Assembly (NCBI GenBank): GCA_900317955.1
Contig: ONIP01000028.1
Coordinates: forward strand, 1-34,855
Length of the DNA stretch: 34,855 nucleotides
Direction of reading: 5' to 3'
Source: an uncultured Bacteroidales bacterium
GTDB lineage: Bacteria; Bacteroidota; Bacteroidia; Bacteroidales; P3
The notes under the pieces: model-generated
Told to the model about the DNA's origin: nothing
The model's database searches: none
Seen by the model: the letters and a program-made list of their open reading frames with translations, nothing else
Part shown: one piece after another, positions 1 through 10,079 of the stretch
Numbering within the stretch: position 1 is the stretch's first letter
How the letters are laid out: each line of letters opens with the position of its first letter
Program-made: the position numbers and the translations under genes

Positions 1-66
1 TAAAAGCATTTTTTTTGTTCATGACCTTTGACTTTGTCAAAGTAACGATAAAATCACGCTTCTGCG

Positions 67-450
67 TTGGTTCGACCATTAATTTTGTCCATTACGTCAG
101 ATTTACAGGTATACGTGAGAGACTTTGGGCTTTTACGCGACGACAAATGTCTGGTTGCCGAAGCCGACACGAAGATTGTTGGAGCGGTATGGTGCCGGAT
201 AATGAATGATTACGGCCATATCGACGACGACACTCCCTCCCTCGCCATTTCATTATACAAGGAATATCGAAACCAAGGCATTGGGACAGAGTTGCTTCGT
301 AGAATGATTCTGCTATTGCGTCAGTCGGGATACAAACGGGTTTCACTATCGGTCCAGAAAGCGAACTATGCGGCACGGATGTATCTCAACGCGGGGTTTA
401 AAGTAGTGAACGAAAACCCGGAAGAATACATCATGGCGCTGGATTTATAG
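67..450 (+). pseudogene. GNAT family N-acetyltransferase, N-terminus missing or damaged
   Basis: The readable frame encodes the C-terminal three quarters of a GNAT acetyltransferase, which moves an acetyl group from acetyl-CoA to an amine. The acetyl-CoA loop YRNQGIGTELL is clear, followed by the strand SLSVQKANYAARMYLNAGF and the ending EEYIMALDL, typical of a common family of about 155-165 residues. No ATG lies near the expected start: upstream in-frame stops occur at 43 and 49, the only early start is a TTG at 67, and the next ATG (202) falls inside the fold. Roughly 35-45 N-terminal residues expected from relatives are absent. Another frame (from the ATG at 21) is open over the missing part, so a frameshift or a rearrangement near the window edge is possible. 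A functional short protein from TTG cannot be excluded. Confidence 0.6.
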
Positions 451-520
451 CGTAAGGGCTTTACTTTATCAACCAACTTCTTGTGCGGATAGCAATTCCT
501 GTGTACGCAGATTCAATCTC

Positions 521-1303
521 CTATGCCTTCTTTTTGTAGTGAACGCTCACAGTTGTGAAGATAAACACCACGGGAATAAAAATATAGATGTAGCCTTCAA
601 TGCATTCTATGGCAAGCATCGTTACGGCCTCGATGCCGATAAGGTAGCAAAGTGCAACCGTCAGGCAGCGTCCCGATTCGTGGGTTCTGACTATGTCAAG
701 AACCGTTTTCGTCACAATCATCAGCAGCATCAACATCTGGTAAATAATCATCACCCACACGCCCGTAATAGGGGCGAACACATCCAGCACCCCGGCGATT
801 GAGGCACCCAGAAGCATCACAAAATTAACATGCTGCCATTCCAGCCACTGCTTCTCTGCCATGCCCAGCAAGTCACTCAGCCGTGCCACCACCTGCAGCA
901 ACGCCGTCAGGAAAACAACCACAACATACGTAAGCAGCAACTCGCCCGTCAACGACCATCCCAGACCGACTATGTCCCTTTGGCAAAACCAGCCAACACT
1001 CACCTCTTTGCGATGCAGGTCAACATCTTCAAACAACGGCAGGTCGTCCGAAAAACAGTAATAGTAAGTGGCCGCCACGGCAAGCCCCACCAGCGTATAC
1101 AGCAACGGATAGAGCCTGCCCATGTCTTTGTGGTTGATACGATAGGTCGTTACATGCATGGCAACAGCCAGCGCCAACAGGAAAATGGGTATCGCTATCG
1201 GGTGCAATCCCAATGGATTGCTATGATGAAGACTTAACAATTCTGGCAGATTGGACATTGGTGCGTTTGCAACAATATACTCAGAGAGGCGTTGTAAAAG
1301 CAT
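521..1303 (-). CDS. Multi-pass membrane protein, function unknown
   Basis: I do not recognise this family. The 260-residue product has about six to seven hydrophobic segments, for example around IPIFLLALAVAM, LYPLLYTLVGLAVAATYYY, LLLTYVVVVFLTALLQVV, VNFVMLLGASIAGVLDVF, MIIYQMLMLLMIVTKTV and YIYIFIPVVFIFTTVSV, and ends in a lysine-rich tail (HYKKKA), as expected of an inner-membrane protein. The ATG at 1303 is preferred; an upstream in-frame TTG at 1372 would add 23 residues without a convincing signal. It is transcribed away from the intact GNAT gene, sharing a 175-bp divergent intergenic region that holds the GNAT promoter. The long opposite-strand frames over this interval have no recognisable protein character. 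Confidence 0.7.
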   Translation of the reverse strand: MLLQRLSEYIVANAPMSNLPELLSLHHSNPLGLHPIAIPIFLLALAVAMHVTTYRINHKDMGRLYPLLYTLVGLAVAATYYYCFSDDLPLFEDVDLHRKEVSVGWFCQRDIVGLGWSLTGELLLTYVVVVFLTALLQVVARLSDLLGMAEKQWLEWQHVNFVMLLGASIAGVLDVFAPITGVWVMIIYQMLMLLMIVTKTVLDIVRTHESGRCLTVALCYLIGIEAVTMLAIECIEGYIYIFIPVVFIFTTVSVHYKKKA

Positions 1304-1396
1304 GGTACTAATTCTTATACTTAATGAATGCAATAACGTGCCTTCCCCACAAAATATTGTGTAATCGGTCAAAAAACAGTCAAAATATCACATTTC

Positions 1397-1430
1397 TTTG
1401 TCTGTTTCAAGGAAAAGATGTATTTTTGCA
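1397..1430 (+). promoter_or_regulatory. Bacteroidota promoter for the GNAT gene at 1479
   Basis: TTTG at 1397-1400 (-33 box) and TATTTTTG at 1421-1428 (-7 box) are separated by 20 bases, matching the TTTG-N19-21-TAnnTTTG consensus. The predicted start of transcription lies about 40 bases before the ATG at 1479, which supports that ATG rather than an upstream in-frame start. Confidence 0.8.
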
Positions 1431-1478
1431 TATTCAAAAAGCGGCAACACCTACACCGCACGAAAACAATCTATAACT

Positions 1479-2123
1479 ATGACAATCAGATTAGAACAAC
1501 CCAAAGACTATCGTGAGGTCGAGAACCTCACTCGCGAGGCGTTCTGGAACGTCTACCGCCCCGGATGTGTCGAGCATTACGTGCTCAACCAATACCGCGA
1601 CAACCCCGATTTCATCCCCGAACTGGACTACCTCATGGAACTCAACAACCGCATTATAGGCCATATTATGTTCTCCCGTGCCGAACTTGTGCTCGACGAT
1701 GGCAGCCACATTCCCTCGTGGACGTTCGGTCCCATCAGCATCCACCCCGACTACAAACGCCGTGGCTACGGTCTCCAACTTCTTCAATACGCTTTAGACA
1801 AAGCCCGCCGACTCGGCATCGGATTCCTCTGCATGGAGGGCAATATCGACTTCTATAAACATGCCGGCTTCGGTCTTGCCAGCCGTCTCGGCATACACTA
1901 CCACGCCGAACCCCGCAACGCCGAAGTCCCCTATTTCCTTGCCCAAGAGCTCATCCCCGGATGGCTCAAGGCCAACGGGATCAACAACGGCATCAACAAC
2001 GCCACCTACTGCCCGCCCAAAGGCTATTTCGTTGCCGACGAGCACCCCGCGGATTTCGAAACCTACGATTCTTCTTTCCCAAAGAAAGAAAAGCTCGTTC
2101 TCCCGGGTCAACTACCCTCTTGA
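1479..2123 (+). CDS. GNAT family N-acetyltransferase
   Basis: A 214-residue GNAT protein predicted to acetylate a small molecule or protein amine using acetyl-CoA. The acetyl-CoA binding motif is KRRGYGLQLL near residue 95, preceded by the strand WTFGPISIHPDY and followed by GFLCMEGNIDFYKHAGF, which fits the YhbS-like subgroup. The C-terminal part carries an asparagine-rich stretch (NGINNGINNATY). The ATG at 1479 was chosen because it sits downstream of a strong promoter; the open frame extends to 1398 but that would place the start inside the promoter. The gene stands alone and is followed by a hairpin terminator at 2228-2263. The substrate cannot be read from sequence. Confidence 0.87.
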   Translation: MTIRLEQPKDYREVENLTREAFWNVYRPGCVEHYVLNQYRDNPDFIPELDYLMELNNRIIGHIMFSRAELVLDDGSHIPSWTFGPISIHPDYKRRGYGLQLLQYALDKARRLGIGFLCMEGNIDFYKHAGFGLASRLGIHYHAEPRNAEVPYFLAQELIPGWLKANGINNGINNATYCPPKGYFVADEHPADFETYDSSFPKKEKLVLPGQLPS

Positions 2124-2227
2124 CCACCAAGGCAAGCAAGTCGACCAACAAGTTAACGCATAAACAAATCTGGAACGTTTCAATAGCCCTGTCTCGGGTC
2201 ATCACAACCTTGATATTATTTCAATAA

Positions 2228-2263
2228 AAACATCCTGCTCCGACACAATAAAGCAGGATGTTT
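2228..2263 (+). terminator. Hairpin terminator after the GNAT gene
   Basis: AAACATCCTGCT at 2228-2239 pairs perfectly with AGCAGGATGTTT at 2252-2263, giving a 12-bp stem and a 12-nt loop. The stem begins with A and ends with T residues, so it may work in both directions, although the T-run is short. Confidence 0.75.
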
Positions 2264-2280
2264 GGCGTTAAGAATAAAAA

Positions 2281-2510
2281 TCAACACAATCAAACATTCA
2301 GATTGATTGATTGTCTGAGTGCTTGATTGTTTGAGTGATTTGACTGCGCCAGCCACTCAAGCATTAACACATTCAAGCATTCAAGCATTCACTCAAGCAT
2401 TAACACAATCAAACATTCAAGCAATAACTCAAGCATTAACACAATCAAACATTCAAGCAATCACTCAAGCATCAACGAATTAACGAATTAACGAATTAAT
2501 TAACACCTAC
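2281..2510. repeat. Short-period (4/8-base) repeat array upstream of the cardiolipin synthase gene
   Basis: This stretch is built from tetramer words such as CAAG, CATT, AACA, CAAT and CAAA, so that octamers like CAAGCATT, CAAACATT and CAAGCAAT recur in phase, ending in AACGAATT steps. The first part (about 2301-2345) has the complementary texture (TTGATTGT, TTGAGTG), so the two parts can fold on each other around a short GC-rich centre (TGCGCCAG, about 2345-2352). Apart from the terminator it fills the intergenic region between 2123 and 2514. No gene is visible in it. Confidence 0.85.
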
Positions 2511-2513
2511 TCA

Positions 2514-3752
2514 ATGAACCCTCTTGGCATCTCCATCACCTCCGTGGCCGTGGCTTTGGCTCTCTGGCTTGCTTGGCTCACCAGCAAACCTTCTGTCAAA
2601 CCACTCCTCGACCCCAAACAGAAAAAAGCACTCTGCGACAAACTTCCCGAAAATCCCTCCGACGGCAATGCCACAGTTGTCTACACCGACTTCAACCCCA
2701 TGTTCGACGACATGCTGCGCGACATCAACAACGCAACCGACCACATCCACCTCCAGTTCTTCAAATTCGAAAGCGACTACATCTGCCAGCGCATCGGCAC
2801 CGCCCTTGCCGCCAAAGCCTCACAAGGCGTCGAAGTGCGCCTGCTCTACGACCACCTCATCAACCTCCCCAACCAATGGTACTACCGCACCCTCGAACGG
2901 CAAGGTGTGCAAACCTGCGGGTTCGGCCGCACCTGTCTCCCCCTTCTGCGCAAGCACGACAACTACCGCAACCACCGTAAAGTGGTGGTCATCGACGGCC
3001 GGATAGGCTACCTCGGCGGCATGAACATCGCCAAACGCTACCTTGAAGGCCTCGACTGGGGTCCCTGGTGCGACACCCAGATGCGCATCGAAGGTCCTGC
3101 CGCTGCCGCCATGCAATGCTCCTTCCTCTCCGACTGGTGCTTCGCAACCGGAAAACTCCTCGACCATCAGCGTTATTTCCCCGACCTCCAACCCTGCGGA
3201 GACCGCTCTATAGACATCCTCACCTCCGGACCCATAGGCAACGGCCCCACCATCATGCAACGCACCATCCAGATGCTCAACCAAAGCAAAAACTACATTT
3301 ATTTCCAATCCCCCTACTTCATCCCCACCCCCCAAGTGATGCAAGCTTTCTGCAACGCAGCCCGTCGCGGTGTCGACGTCCGCCTGCTCATACCCGCCTG
3401 CAGCGACCGGGGGCTCCTCGTCCTCCCCGCTTCTCACTCCTACCTCTCACAAGCCCTCGAAGCAGGCGTGAAAATAGGCTTTTTCAACAAAGGCTACCTC
3501 CACTCCAAAACCATTGTTTCCGACGATTCCATAGCCCACATCGGTTCCACCAACATCGACATCCGCAGTTATCTCCTCGACCACGAGATAGGGGCATTTG
3601 TCCGCAACCGCGACTTCGCCCTACAAATCAAACACAACTTCCTTGCCGACGAGGCCGACTCCGTCTACATCGACCTCGACTCCTGGCGCCGCCGTCCCCT
3701 CTACCGCAAACTAATTGAGCGCACCTCCCGACTTTTATCCTCGCAACTTTAG
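2514..3752 (+). CDS. Cardiolipin synthase, phospholipase D superfamily
   Basis: A 412-residue membrane-anchored enzyme of the bacterial cardiolipin synthase type, which joins phosphatidyl groups to make cardiolipin or a related dianionic lipid. One N-terminal hydrophobic segment (about residues 6-22) is followed by two PLD domains. Both HKD catalytic motifs are complete: HRKVVVID at 154-161 followed by GGMN, and HSKTIVSD at 330-337 followed by GSTN. Classical ClsA has two N-terminal membrane segments and about 480 residues, so this is a shorter form. It lies 30 bases upstream of a CDP-alcohol phosphatidyltransferase gene, which supports a phospholipid role. Another PLD-type transferase or hydrolase is possible, but the length and GGMN/GSTN contexts favour a synthase. 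Codons are strongly C-ending. Confidence 0.88.
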   Translation: MNPLGISITSVAVALALWLAWLTSKPSVKPLLDPKQKKALCDKLPENPSDGNATVVYTDFNPMFDDMLRDINNATDHIHLQFFKFESDYICQRIGTALAAKASQGVEVRLLYDHLINLPNQWYYRTLERQGVQTCGFGRTCLPLLRKHDNYRNHRKVVVIDGRIGYLGGMNIAKRYLEGLDWGPWCDTQMRIEGPAAAAMQCSFLSDWCFATGKLLDHQRYFPDLQPCGDRSIDILTSGPIGNGPTIMQRTIQMLNQSKNYIYFQSPYFIPTPQVMQAFCNAARRGVDVRLLIPACSDRGLLVLPASHSYLSQALEAGVKIGFFNKGYLHSKTIVSDDSIAHIGSTNIDIRSYLLDHEIGAFVRNRDFALQIKHNFLADEADSVYIDLDSWRRRPLYRKLIERTSRLLSSQL

Positions 3753-3782
3753 CCAGAATACATCACGAAAAAAACTGTCAAT

Positions 3783-4505
3783 ATGAACCAAGCATTAAGA
3801 ATACAAACCTCTCTCATCAACGCCGCCGAAAAGAAAATACTTGTGTGGCTCGCCAAACGTCAACCCCGCTGGGTAACCTCCGACATGCTCACTGTTGTAG
3901 GCACCCTCGGAGCCCTCATCGTAGCCATCGGATTCGTCCTCTCCAACAACAACGTTCAATGGCTCTGGCTCAGCTCCCTCGGTCTTGTAATCAACTGGTA
4001 CGGCGACTCCCTTGACGGCACCCTCGCACGGGTCTTCAACTGCCAACGCCCCGTCTACGGCTACTACGTCGACCACACCGTCGACTGCATCAACGAAGGC
4101 CTCATGTTTATCGGCGCCGGCCTCTCCCCCTTCCTCCACCTCGATTTCGCCCTTCTGGCCTACGCCATCTATCTCGTCCTCACCATCAATGTCAGCATCA
4201 ACGCCCATCTCAAAGGCGAATTCCGCCTAACCTACATCAAACTCGGTCCCACCGAATTCCGACTCATCATCGTTATTGCCAACACCCTCCTCATCGCCAT
4301 CCCCGCCCTTGTCGCCATCAGTCACACTTACCACATCTTGGGGCACACCATCACCCTGCGGATACTCGACTACGTCGCCTTGGGCATTATTGTCATCATG
4401 TCCCTCATCTACCTTTTCACTACCCTCTCCGACGCCCGCAAGTATTCAGCCATAGACCCGAAAAAGCCCCGCTCTCCGCAAGTCCCCAGCACAAAAAAAC
4501 CATAA
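3783..4505 (+). CDS. CDP-alcohol phosphatidyltransferase family membrane enzyme
   Basis: A 240-residue integral membrane enzyme that would transfer a phosphatidyl (or similar) group from a CDP-linked donor to an alcohol. The family signature is complete: D75, D78-G79, A82-R83, G93, D97 and D101 fit D-x2-D-G-x2-A-R-x9-G-x3-D-x3-D. About five to six hydrophobic segments follow the expected pattern. It is 30 bases downstream of the cardiolipin synthase gene and probably cotranscribed. The acceptor cannot be assigned; phosphatidylglycerol-phosphate synthase, phosphatidylinositol-type synthase or a Bacteroidota-specific enzyme are all possible. The C-terminus is lysine- and proline-rich. The stop codon is followed within a few bases by the repeat array at 4515. 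Confidence 0.87.
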   Translation: MNQALRIQTSLINAAEKKILVWLAKRQPRWVTSDMLTVVGTLGALIVAIGFVLSNNNVQWLWLSSLGLVINWYGDSLDGTLARVFNCQRPVYGYYVDHTVDCINEGLMFIGAGLSPFLHLDFALLAYAIYLVLTINVSINAHLKGEFRLTYIKLGPTEFRLIIVIANTLLIAIPALVAISHTYHILGHTITLRILDYVALGIIVIMSLIYLFTTLSDARKYSAIDPKKPRSPQVPSTKKP

Positions 4506-4514
4506 GAATGTGTT

Positions 4515-4697
4515 AATGTGTTAGTCCTTGGCTCATCAAAAAGATTCACGAATTTACGAATTAACGAATTAACGAATTCTAATGTGTTAGTCCTTGGCTC
4601 ATCAAAAAGATTCACGAATTTACGAATTAACGAATTAACGAATTCTAATGTGTTAGTCCTTGGCGCATCAAAAAGATTCACGAATTTACGAATTCAA
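4515..4697 (+). repeat. 66-bp tandem repeat, about 2.8 copies, with core CCTTGGCKCATCAAA
   Basis: Copies start at 4515, 4581 and 4647, an exact 66-bp period, and are nearly identical. Each unit has GTGTTAGTCC, the core TTGGCTCATCAA (copies 1 and 2) or TTGGCGCATCAA (copy 3), AGATTCACG, then steps of ACGAATTA. Because 66 is a multiple of three the frames stay open on both strands, which creates spurious repetitive reading frames. Related ACGAATTA-like sequence continues to about 4755, so the whole 253-bp gap between the converging genes is repeat. Confidence 0.93.
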
Positions 4698-4758
4698 AAT
4701 GTGTAAATGTGTAAATCGATTAACGAATTAACACGTTTACAAATTAACGAATTCAAAA

Positions 4759-5697
4759 CTACCGTCCCTTTGCCCAGTTGCGATAGCGCGCCCACACATG
4801 CAGCCACACGCGGGTTATCGAGTCGATGGCGTCGCACAATATGGCACGGCTGTATTCCTCCAGCTTGGCGTATGCCTCGCTGCCAAGATATACCTCCTTG
4901 GTCAAGTTCTTATCGTCATACTCGGCAGGTATCAGGCGGTATGACATCAGATAGGAATATTCCGATATTGCGCTGATATAATCCCAAGTATTGTTGTTGC
5001 CGGTGCCCCAGGGATGGAGATACTCCCGGTTGACGATGTCGTCCTCCACTGCCAAAACAAGCGGGGTGGGCTTGGCCTGCAACGGATAGCCTGCGGGGTC
5101 GTAGAAAAACCTGTTGTTGGGGATGTCGATGTTATACGACTTGCGCACCTGCTTGTCCCATTCGGATTCGATAAAGCCGTGGATGTTGGCTCCCGACGAG
5201 AAGGAACGGCAGTCGCAATGCAACGGCATGTGGCAGTCGGCAATATAGTGGCTGAGAATGAAGAATCGCATGGCTATGTGGTTGTTAGTCGTCGAAAGGG
5301 GGCAACCCCTGTCTTCCATGCGAAGAATCTTGAAATTGTCGATGATGCTATGCGAAATCGACTCGCAACGGTCGGCGCAGTTGCCGCTTTCGATGGTGAA
5401 GGGTTTCTTGTAGAGTTCCGACTTCTGTCCCAAGGTATAGAGTTTCATTGTCTTGGGAAGTTTCTTGAACTCTCTCACGCCGTTACCGGCAGCGGGGCGG
5501 TACTTGATGACGTGGCTGGTGGCCATGTCTTTAAACACCTCGTCGGGATACCACGAACCTTCGATAACGAAATCGCGGTAATCGTGAAACCATTTCACGA
5601 GGCTGTTGGCGTCCTCCTTCAGCTCTTCGGGGATAGGTCCATACTGGAGTCGTTTGATGGCCATAAAGGCCAGCCATGCATGAGAATACTTTTTCAT
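4759..5697 (-). CDS. Zinc-dependent phospholipase C / S1-P1 nuclease fold protein
   Basis: A 312-residue protein with the metal-binding layout of the zinc-dependent phospholipase C superfamily: H6 near the N-terminus, D52, H62, then H150-x3-D154-x5-H160 (in HYIADCHMPLH) and H173-x3-E177. The H-x3-D-x5-H and H-x3-E spacings match the bacterial phospholipase C pattern, and the final glutamate favours phospholipase C over S1/P1 nuclease, where an aspartate is usual. It would hydrolyse a phosphodiester, but the substrate is not readable. No signal peptide is evident (MKKYSHAWLAF is not signal-like), which is unusual for a family that is normally secreted. It faces the CDP-alcohol transferase gene convergently. 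The TPR gene lies 54 bases upstream in the same direction. Confidence 0.72.
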   Translation of the reverse strand: MKKYSHAWLAFMAIKRLQYGPIPEELKEDANSLVKWFHDYRDFVIEGSWYPDEVFKDMATSHVIKYRPAAGNGVREFKKLPKTMKLYTLGQKSELYKKPFTIESGNCADRCESISHSIIDNFKILRMEDRGCPLSTTNNHIAMRFFILSHYIADCHMPLHCDCRSFSSGANIHGFIESEWDKQVRKSYNIDIPNNRFFYDPAGYPLQAKPTPLVLAVEDDIVNREYLHPWGTGNNNTWDYISAISEYSYLMSYRLIPAEYDDKNLTKEVYLGSEAYAKLEEYSRAILCDAIDSITRVWLHVWARYRNWAKGR

Positions 5698-5751
5698 AGG
5701 TCTTATGTATTAATGGTGTTAATTATATTGTTCACGATGCGGAGACGATGG

Positions 5752-6957
5752 TTATTTGTCGGGACAAGGTTTCTTCAGTTCTTCAATGACTTGAAAAATC
5801 TGAGCAAGGAATTCGTCGGGAGCCCCGTCGAGGGTGAAGAAGTAGATGGCCTTTTCAAGATGTTGTACAGCGAGAGATTCTTCCTCAAAGATGTTCATGC
5901 CAAGGAGGTAATGACAAAGACCATGCTCATAGTCGCTTTGGGCCTGCGTTGTCTTGTTTTGCAGGAAAAGGGTGATGCGGTCGGTGGCATTGTTGGCGAG
6001 ACAGATGTTGACCAAATGCATGGCATCACGATAGCTTTGGTCTCCATCGATAGCATTGCGCCAACAGGTGTCAATCAATGCGTTGGCGCGGATGTCGTTC
6101 TTCTCGAGATAGTATAAAAGGAGGTTGGCAGCATTGCCGAAGTCGCCAGGAGAGAGTTCATGAGCGGCAAGGATGTAGCGACCGGCGCTGTCGGGGTTGT
6201 TGAGATGGTCGGAGTAGATAATGCCCAACGCACGGGCTGCATCGGCTTTCATGTCGGAAGACGGATAGCCATAGTAGGCGGCACGGAAGTGGGACACGGC
6301 TTCGGCATAGTGGCCTTGGCTGTAGAGGACAGAACCCAGATTGTAATGGGTGTTCCAGTCGGTATCGCAAAGGGCGATGGCACGACGGTAGTATAGGGCT
6401 GCACTGTCGTCCTGACCGTCAATGTTATAGTAGAGTCCCACTTGATAGGCGGCCTTGTGACAGGGACATACAAGCGCAGAAGCATGGCACAACAGGGCAA
6501 GACAGGCGGAATCGACATAGGCAAGCCAGAGGTCGGTATTGTAGTCGTAGAGCAAGGCATAATAATATTGGGCATAGCCGCATAGCAGTTGACAGTCGTC
6601 TGGGTTGCGGGCAATGAGCCGCTTTAGCAGACTGTCGGCCATGAAAGCGACCATAGAGCCTGTCTCAAAGTTGGCACGGATGCTGTCAAGGTCCTCACCT
6701 GGTTTCAAATCCTGAAGGCTGAAGGCCATGTGGTTTATGCTTTGCACAAAGTAATTAAGAGCAATATCCTCTTTCTTTAGCAACACCGCAGGACGGTCGT
6801 TGGCAGGGTCGAATTCCTCGAGCATGGTGAAGGCTGAGGCATAGTGACGCTGGGCTATCATTTGGTCGGCCTGTTTCAAGACCGAGGCCTCGCTTTGGGC
6901 ATAGGCAACTATACCAACAAGCAGGGCGACAACCAAGAAGACAAATGGTTTTTTCAT
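5752..6957 (-). CDS. Exported tetratricopeptide-repeat protein
   Basis: A 401-residue protein starting with a signal peptide (MKKPFVFLVVALLVGIVAYAQ, cut probably after AYA). The mature part is mostly helical with TPR-like units: the clearest are around WNTHYNLGSVLYSQGHYAEA and the preceding AAYQVGLYYNIDGQDDSAALY, with more degenerate units elsewhere (for instance YEHGLCHYLLGMNIFEEESL). TPR proteins of this kind act as periplasmic scaffolds; no enzymatic motif is visible. Its start is supported by a TACCTTTG -7 box at 6983-6990 on the same strand, about 25 bases upstream. It probably heads a two-gene unit with the phospholipase C-like gene (54-base gap). The specific role is unknown. Confidence 0.82.
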   Translation of the reverse strand: MKKPFVFLVVALLVGIVAYAQSEASVLKQADQMIAQRHYASAFTMLEEFDPANDRPAVLLKKEDIALNYFVQSINHMAFSLQDLKPGEDLDSIRANFETGSMVAFMADSLLKRLIARNPDDCQLLCGYAQYYYALLYDYNTDLWLAYVDSACLALLCHASALVCPCHKAAYQVGLYYNIDGQDDSAALYYRRAIALCDTDWNTHYNLGSVLYSQGHYAEAVSHFRAAYYGYPSSDMKADAARALGIIYSDHLNNPDSAGRYILAAHELSPGDFGNAANLLLYYLEKNDIRANALIDTCWRNAIDGDQSYRDAMHLVNICLANNATDRITLFLQNKTTQAQSDYEHGLCHYLLGMNIFEEESLAVQHLEKAIYFFTLDGAPDEFLAQIFQVIEELKKPCPDK

Positions 6958-6981
6958 GGAGCGAGGCTTTAGAAATTTTAA

Positions 6982-9549
<2,568 letters not shown>

Positions 9550-9573
9550 CAGCGACCACCCTTCAATTACCCC

Positions 9574-9619
9574 TTGGCGCATACCTCAACCTACTGTCAA
9601 TAGCAAAAGTATGCGCCAA
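9574..9619. repeat. Inverted repeat with the TTGGCGCAT core, downstream of GH97
   Basis: TTGGCGCATAC at 9574-9584 is perfectly complementary to GTATGCGCCAA at 9609-9619, an 11-bp stem with a 24-nt loop, 24 bases after the GH97 stop. The TTGGCGCAT sequence is the same core found in the 66-bp repeat units. It could act as a terminator, though only a weak T-rich tract follows (GTTGTTTATT). The remainder of the 306-bp gap shows only the promoter at 9786. Confidence 0.75.
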
Positions 9620-9785
9620 AGTTGTTTATTACAACAAAATAACCGTCTCCCATGCAGCAATACACGATGTATTCTGAGCCTCAGATAAGATAAGAAGGCA
9701 GCAAACCGCCACCCATATCAACCTAAACCACATCACATTAGCATATACAACAGTTATTAAAAAGACGTTTCAGGCAACGGAAAAG

Positions 9786-9815
9786 TTGATTATCGGATTA
9801 ATTATTGTATATTTG
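9786..9815 (+). promoter_or_regulatory. Bacteroidota promoter for the 66-residue protein gene
   Basis: TTG at 9786-9788 and TATATTTG at 9808-9815 are separated by 19 bases, a consensus arrangement. It lies 40 bases before the ATG at 9856 and shows that this short gene has its own promoter. Confidence 0.8.
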
Positions 9816-9855
9816 CAAACCGAAATGAGCAGCAATAACCGAAAACAACTATATT

Positions 9856-10056
9856 ATGGAACGCGTCAATCTGAAGAAAGAATACACCGTCCCCGCCCTT
9901 CACGTGGTGTCGTTTGTGGTGGAACATGGTTTTGATGCCACTAACCTGAGTGCGGGAAGTGCCGAACAATACAACCAACTTATTATAGACTGGAATTCAA
10001 CCAATCAAGACCAAAACCTCGAAAGGCAACAGTTCAACGAAGGTTCGACGTGGTAA
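9856..10056 (+). CDS. Small Bacteroidales protein, function unknown
   Basis: A 66-residue protein starting MERVNLKKEYTVPALHVVSF. The pattern of a charged start, Y-x-x-P-x-L, a hydrophobic V-rich strand, then VEHGFDATN resembles many short Bacteroidales and Prevotella proteins encoded beside surface lipoproteins; their function is not known to me. The C-terminal half is polar and rich in Asn, Gln and Ser (QYNQLIIDWNSTNQDQN). There is no signal peptide, cysteine or membrane segment. A strong promoter and clean start support its being a real gene. It converges on the fimbrillin-type lipoprotein gene with only 23 bases between the stops. A leader-type precursor or secreted peptide is conceivable but unproven. 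Confidence 0.7.
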   Translation: MERVNLKKEYTVPALHVVSFVVEHGFDATNLSAGSAEQYNQLIIDWNSTNQDQNLERQQFNEGSTW

Positions 10057-10079
10057 TTTGAATCTTTCAGTCATTATCC

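Noticed and set aside
4409..4706. Open frames on both strands across the 66-bp tandem repeat (repeating SSKRFTNLRINELTNSN on one strand)
   Set aside because: The frames stay open only because the repeat period is a multiple of three. They have no start signals, and the same sequence is clearly non-coding in the other copies where the period differs.
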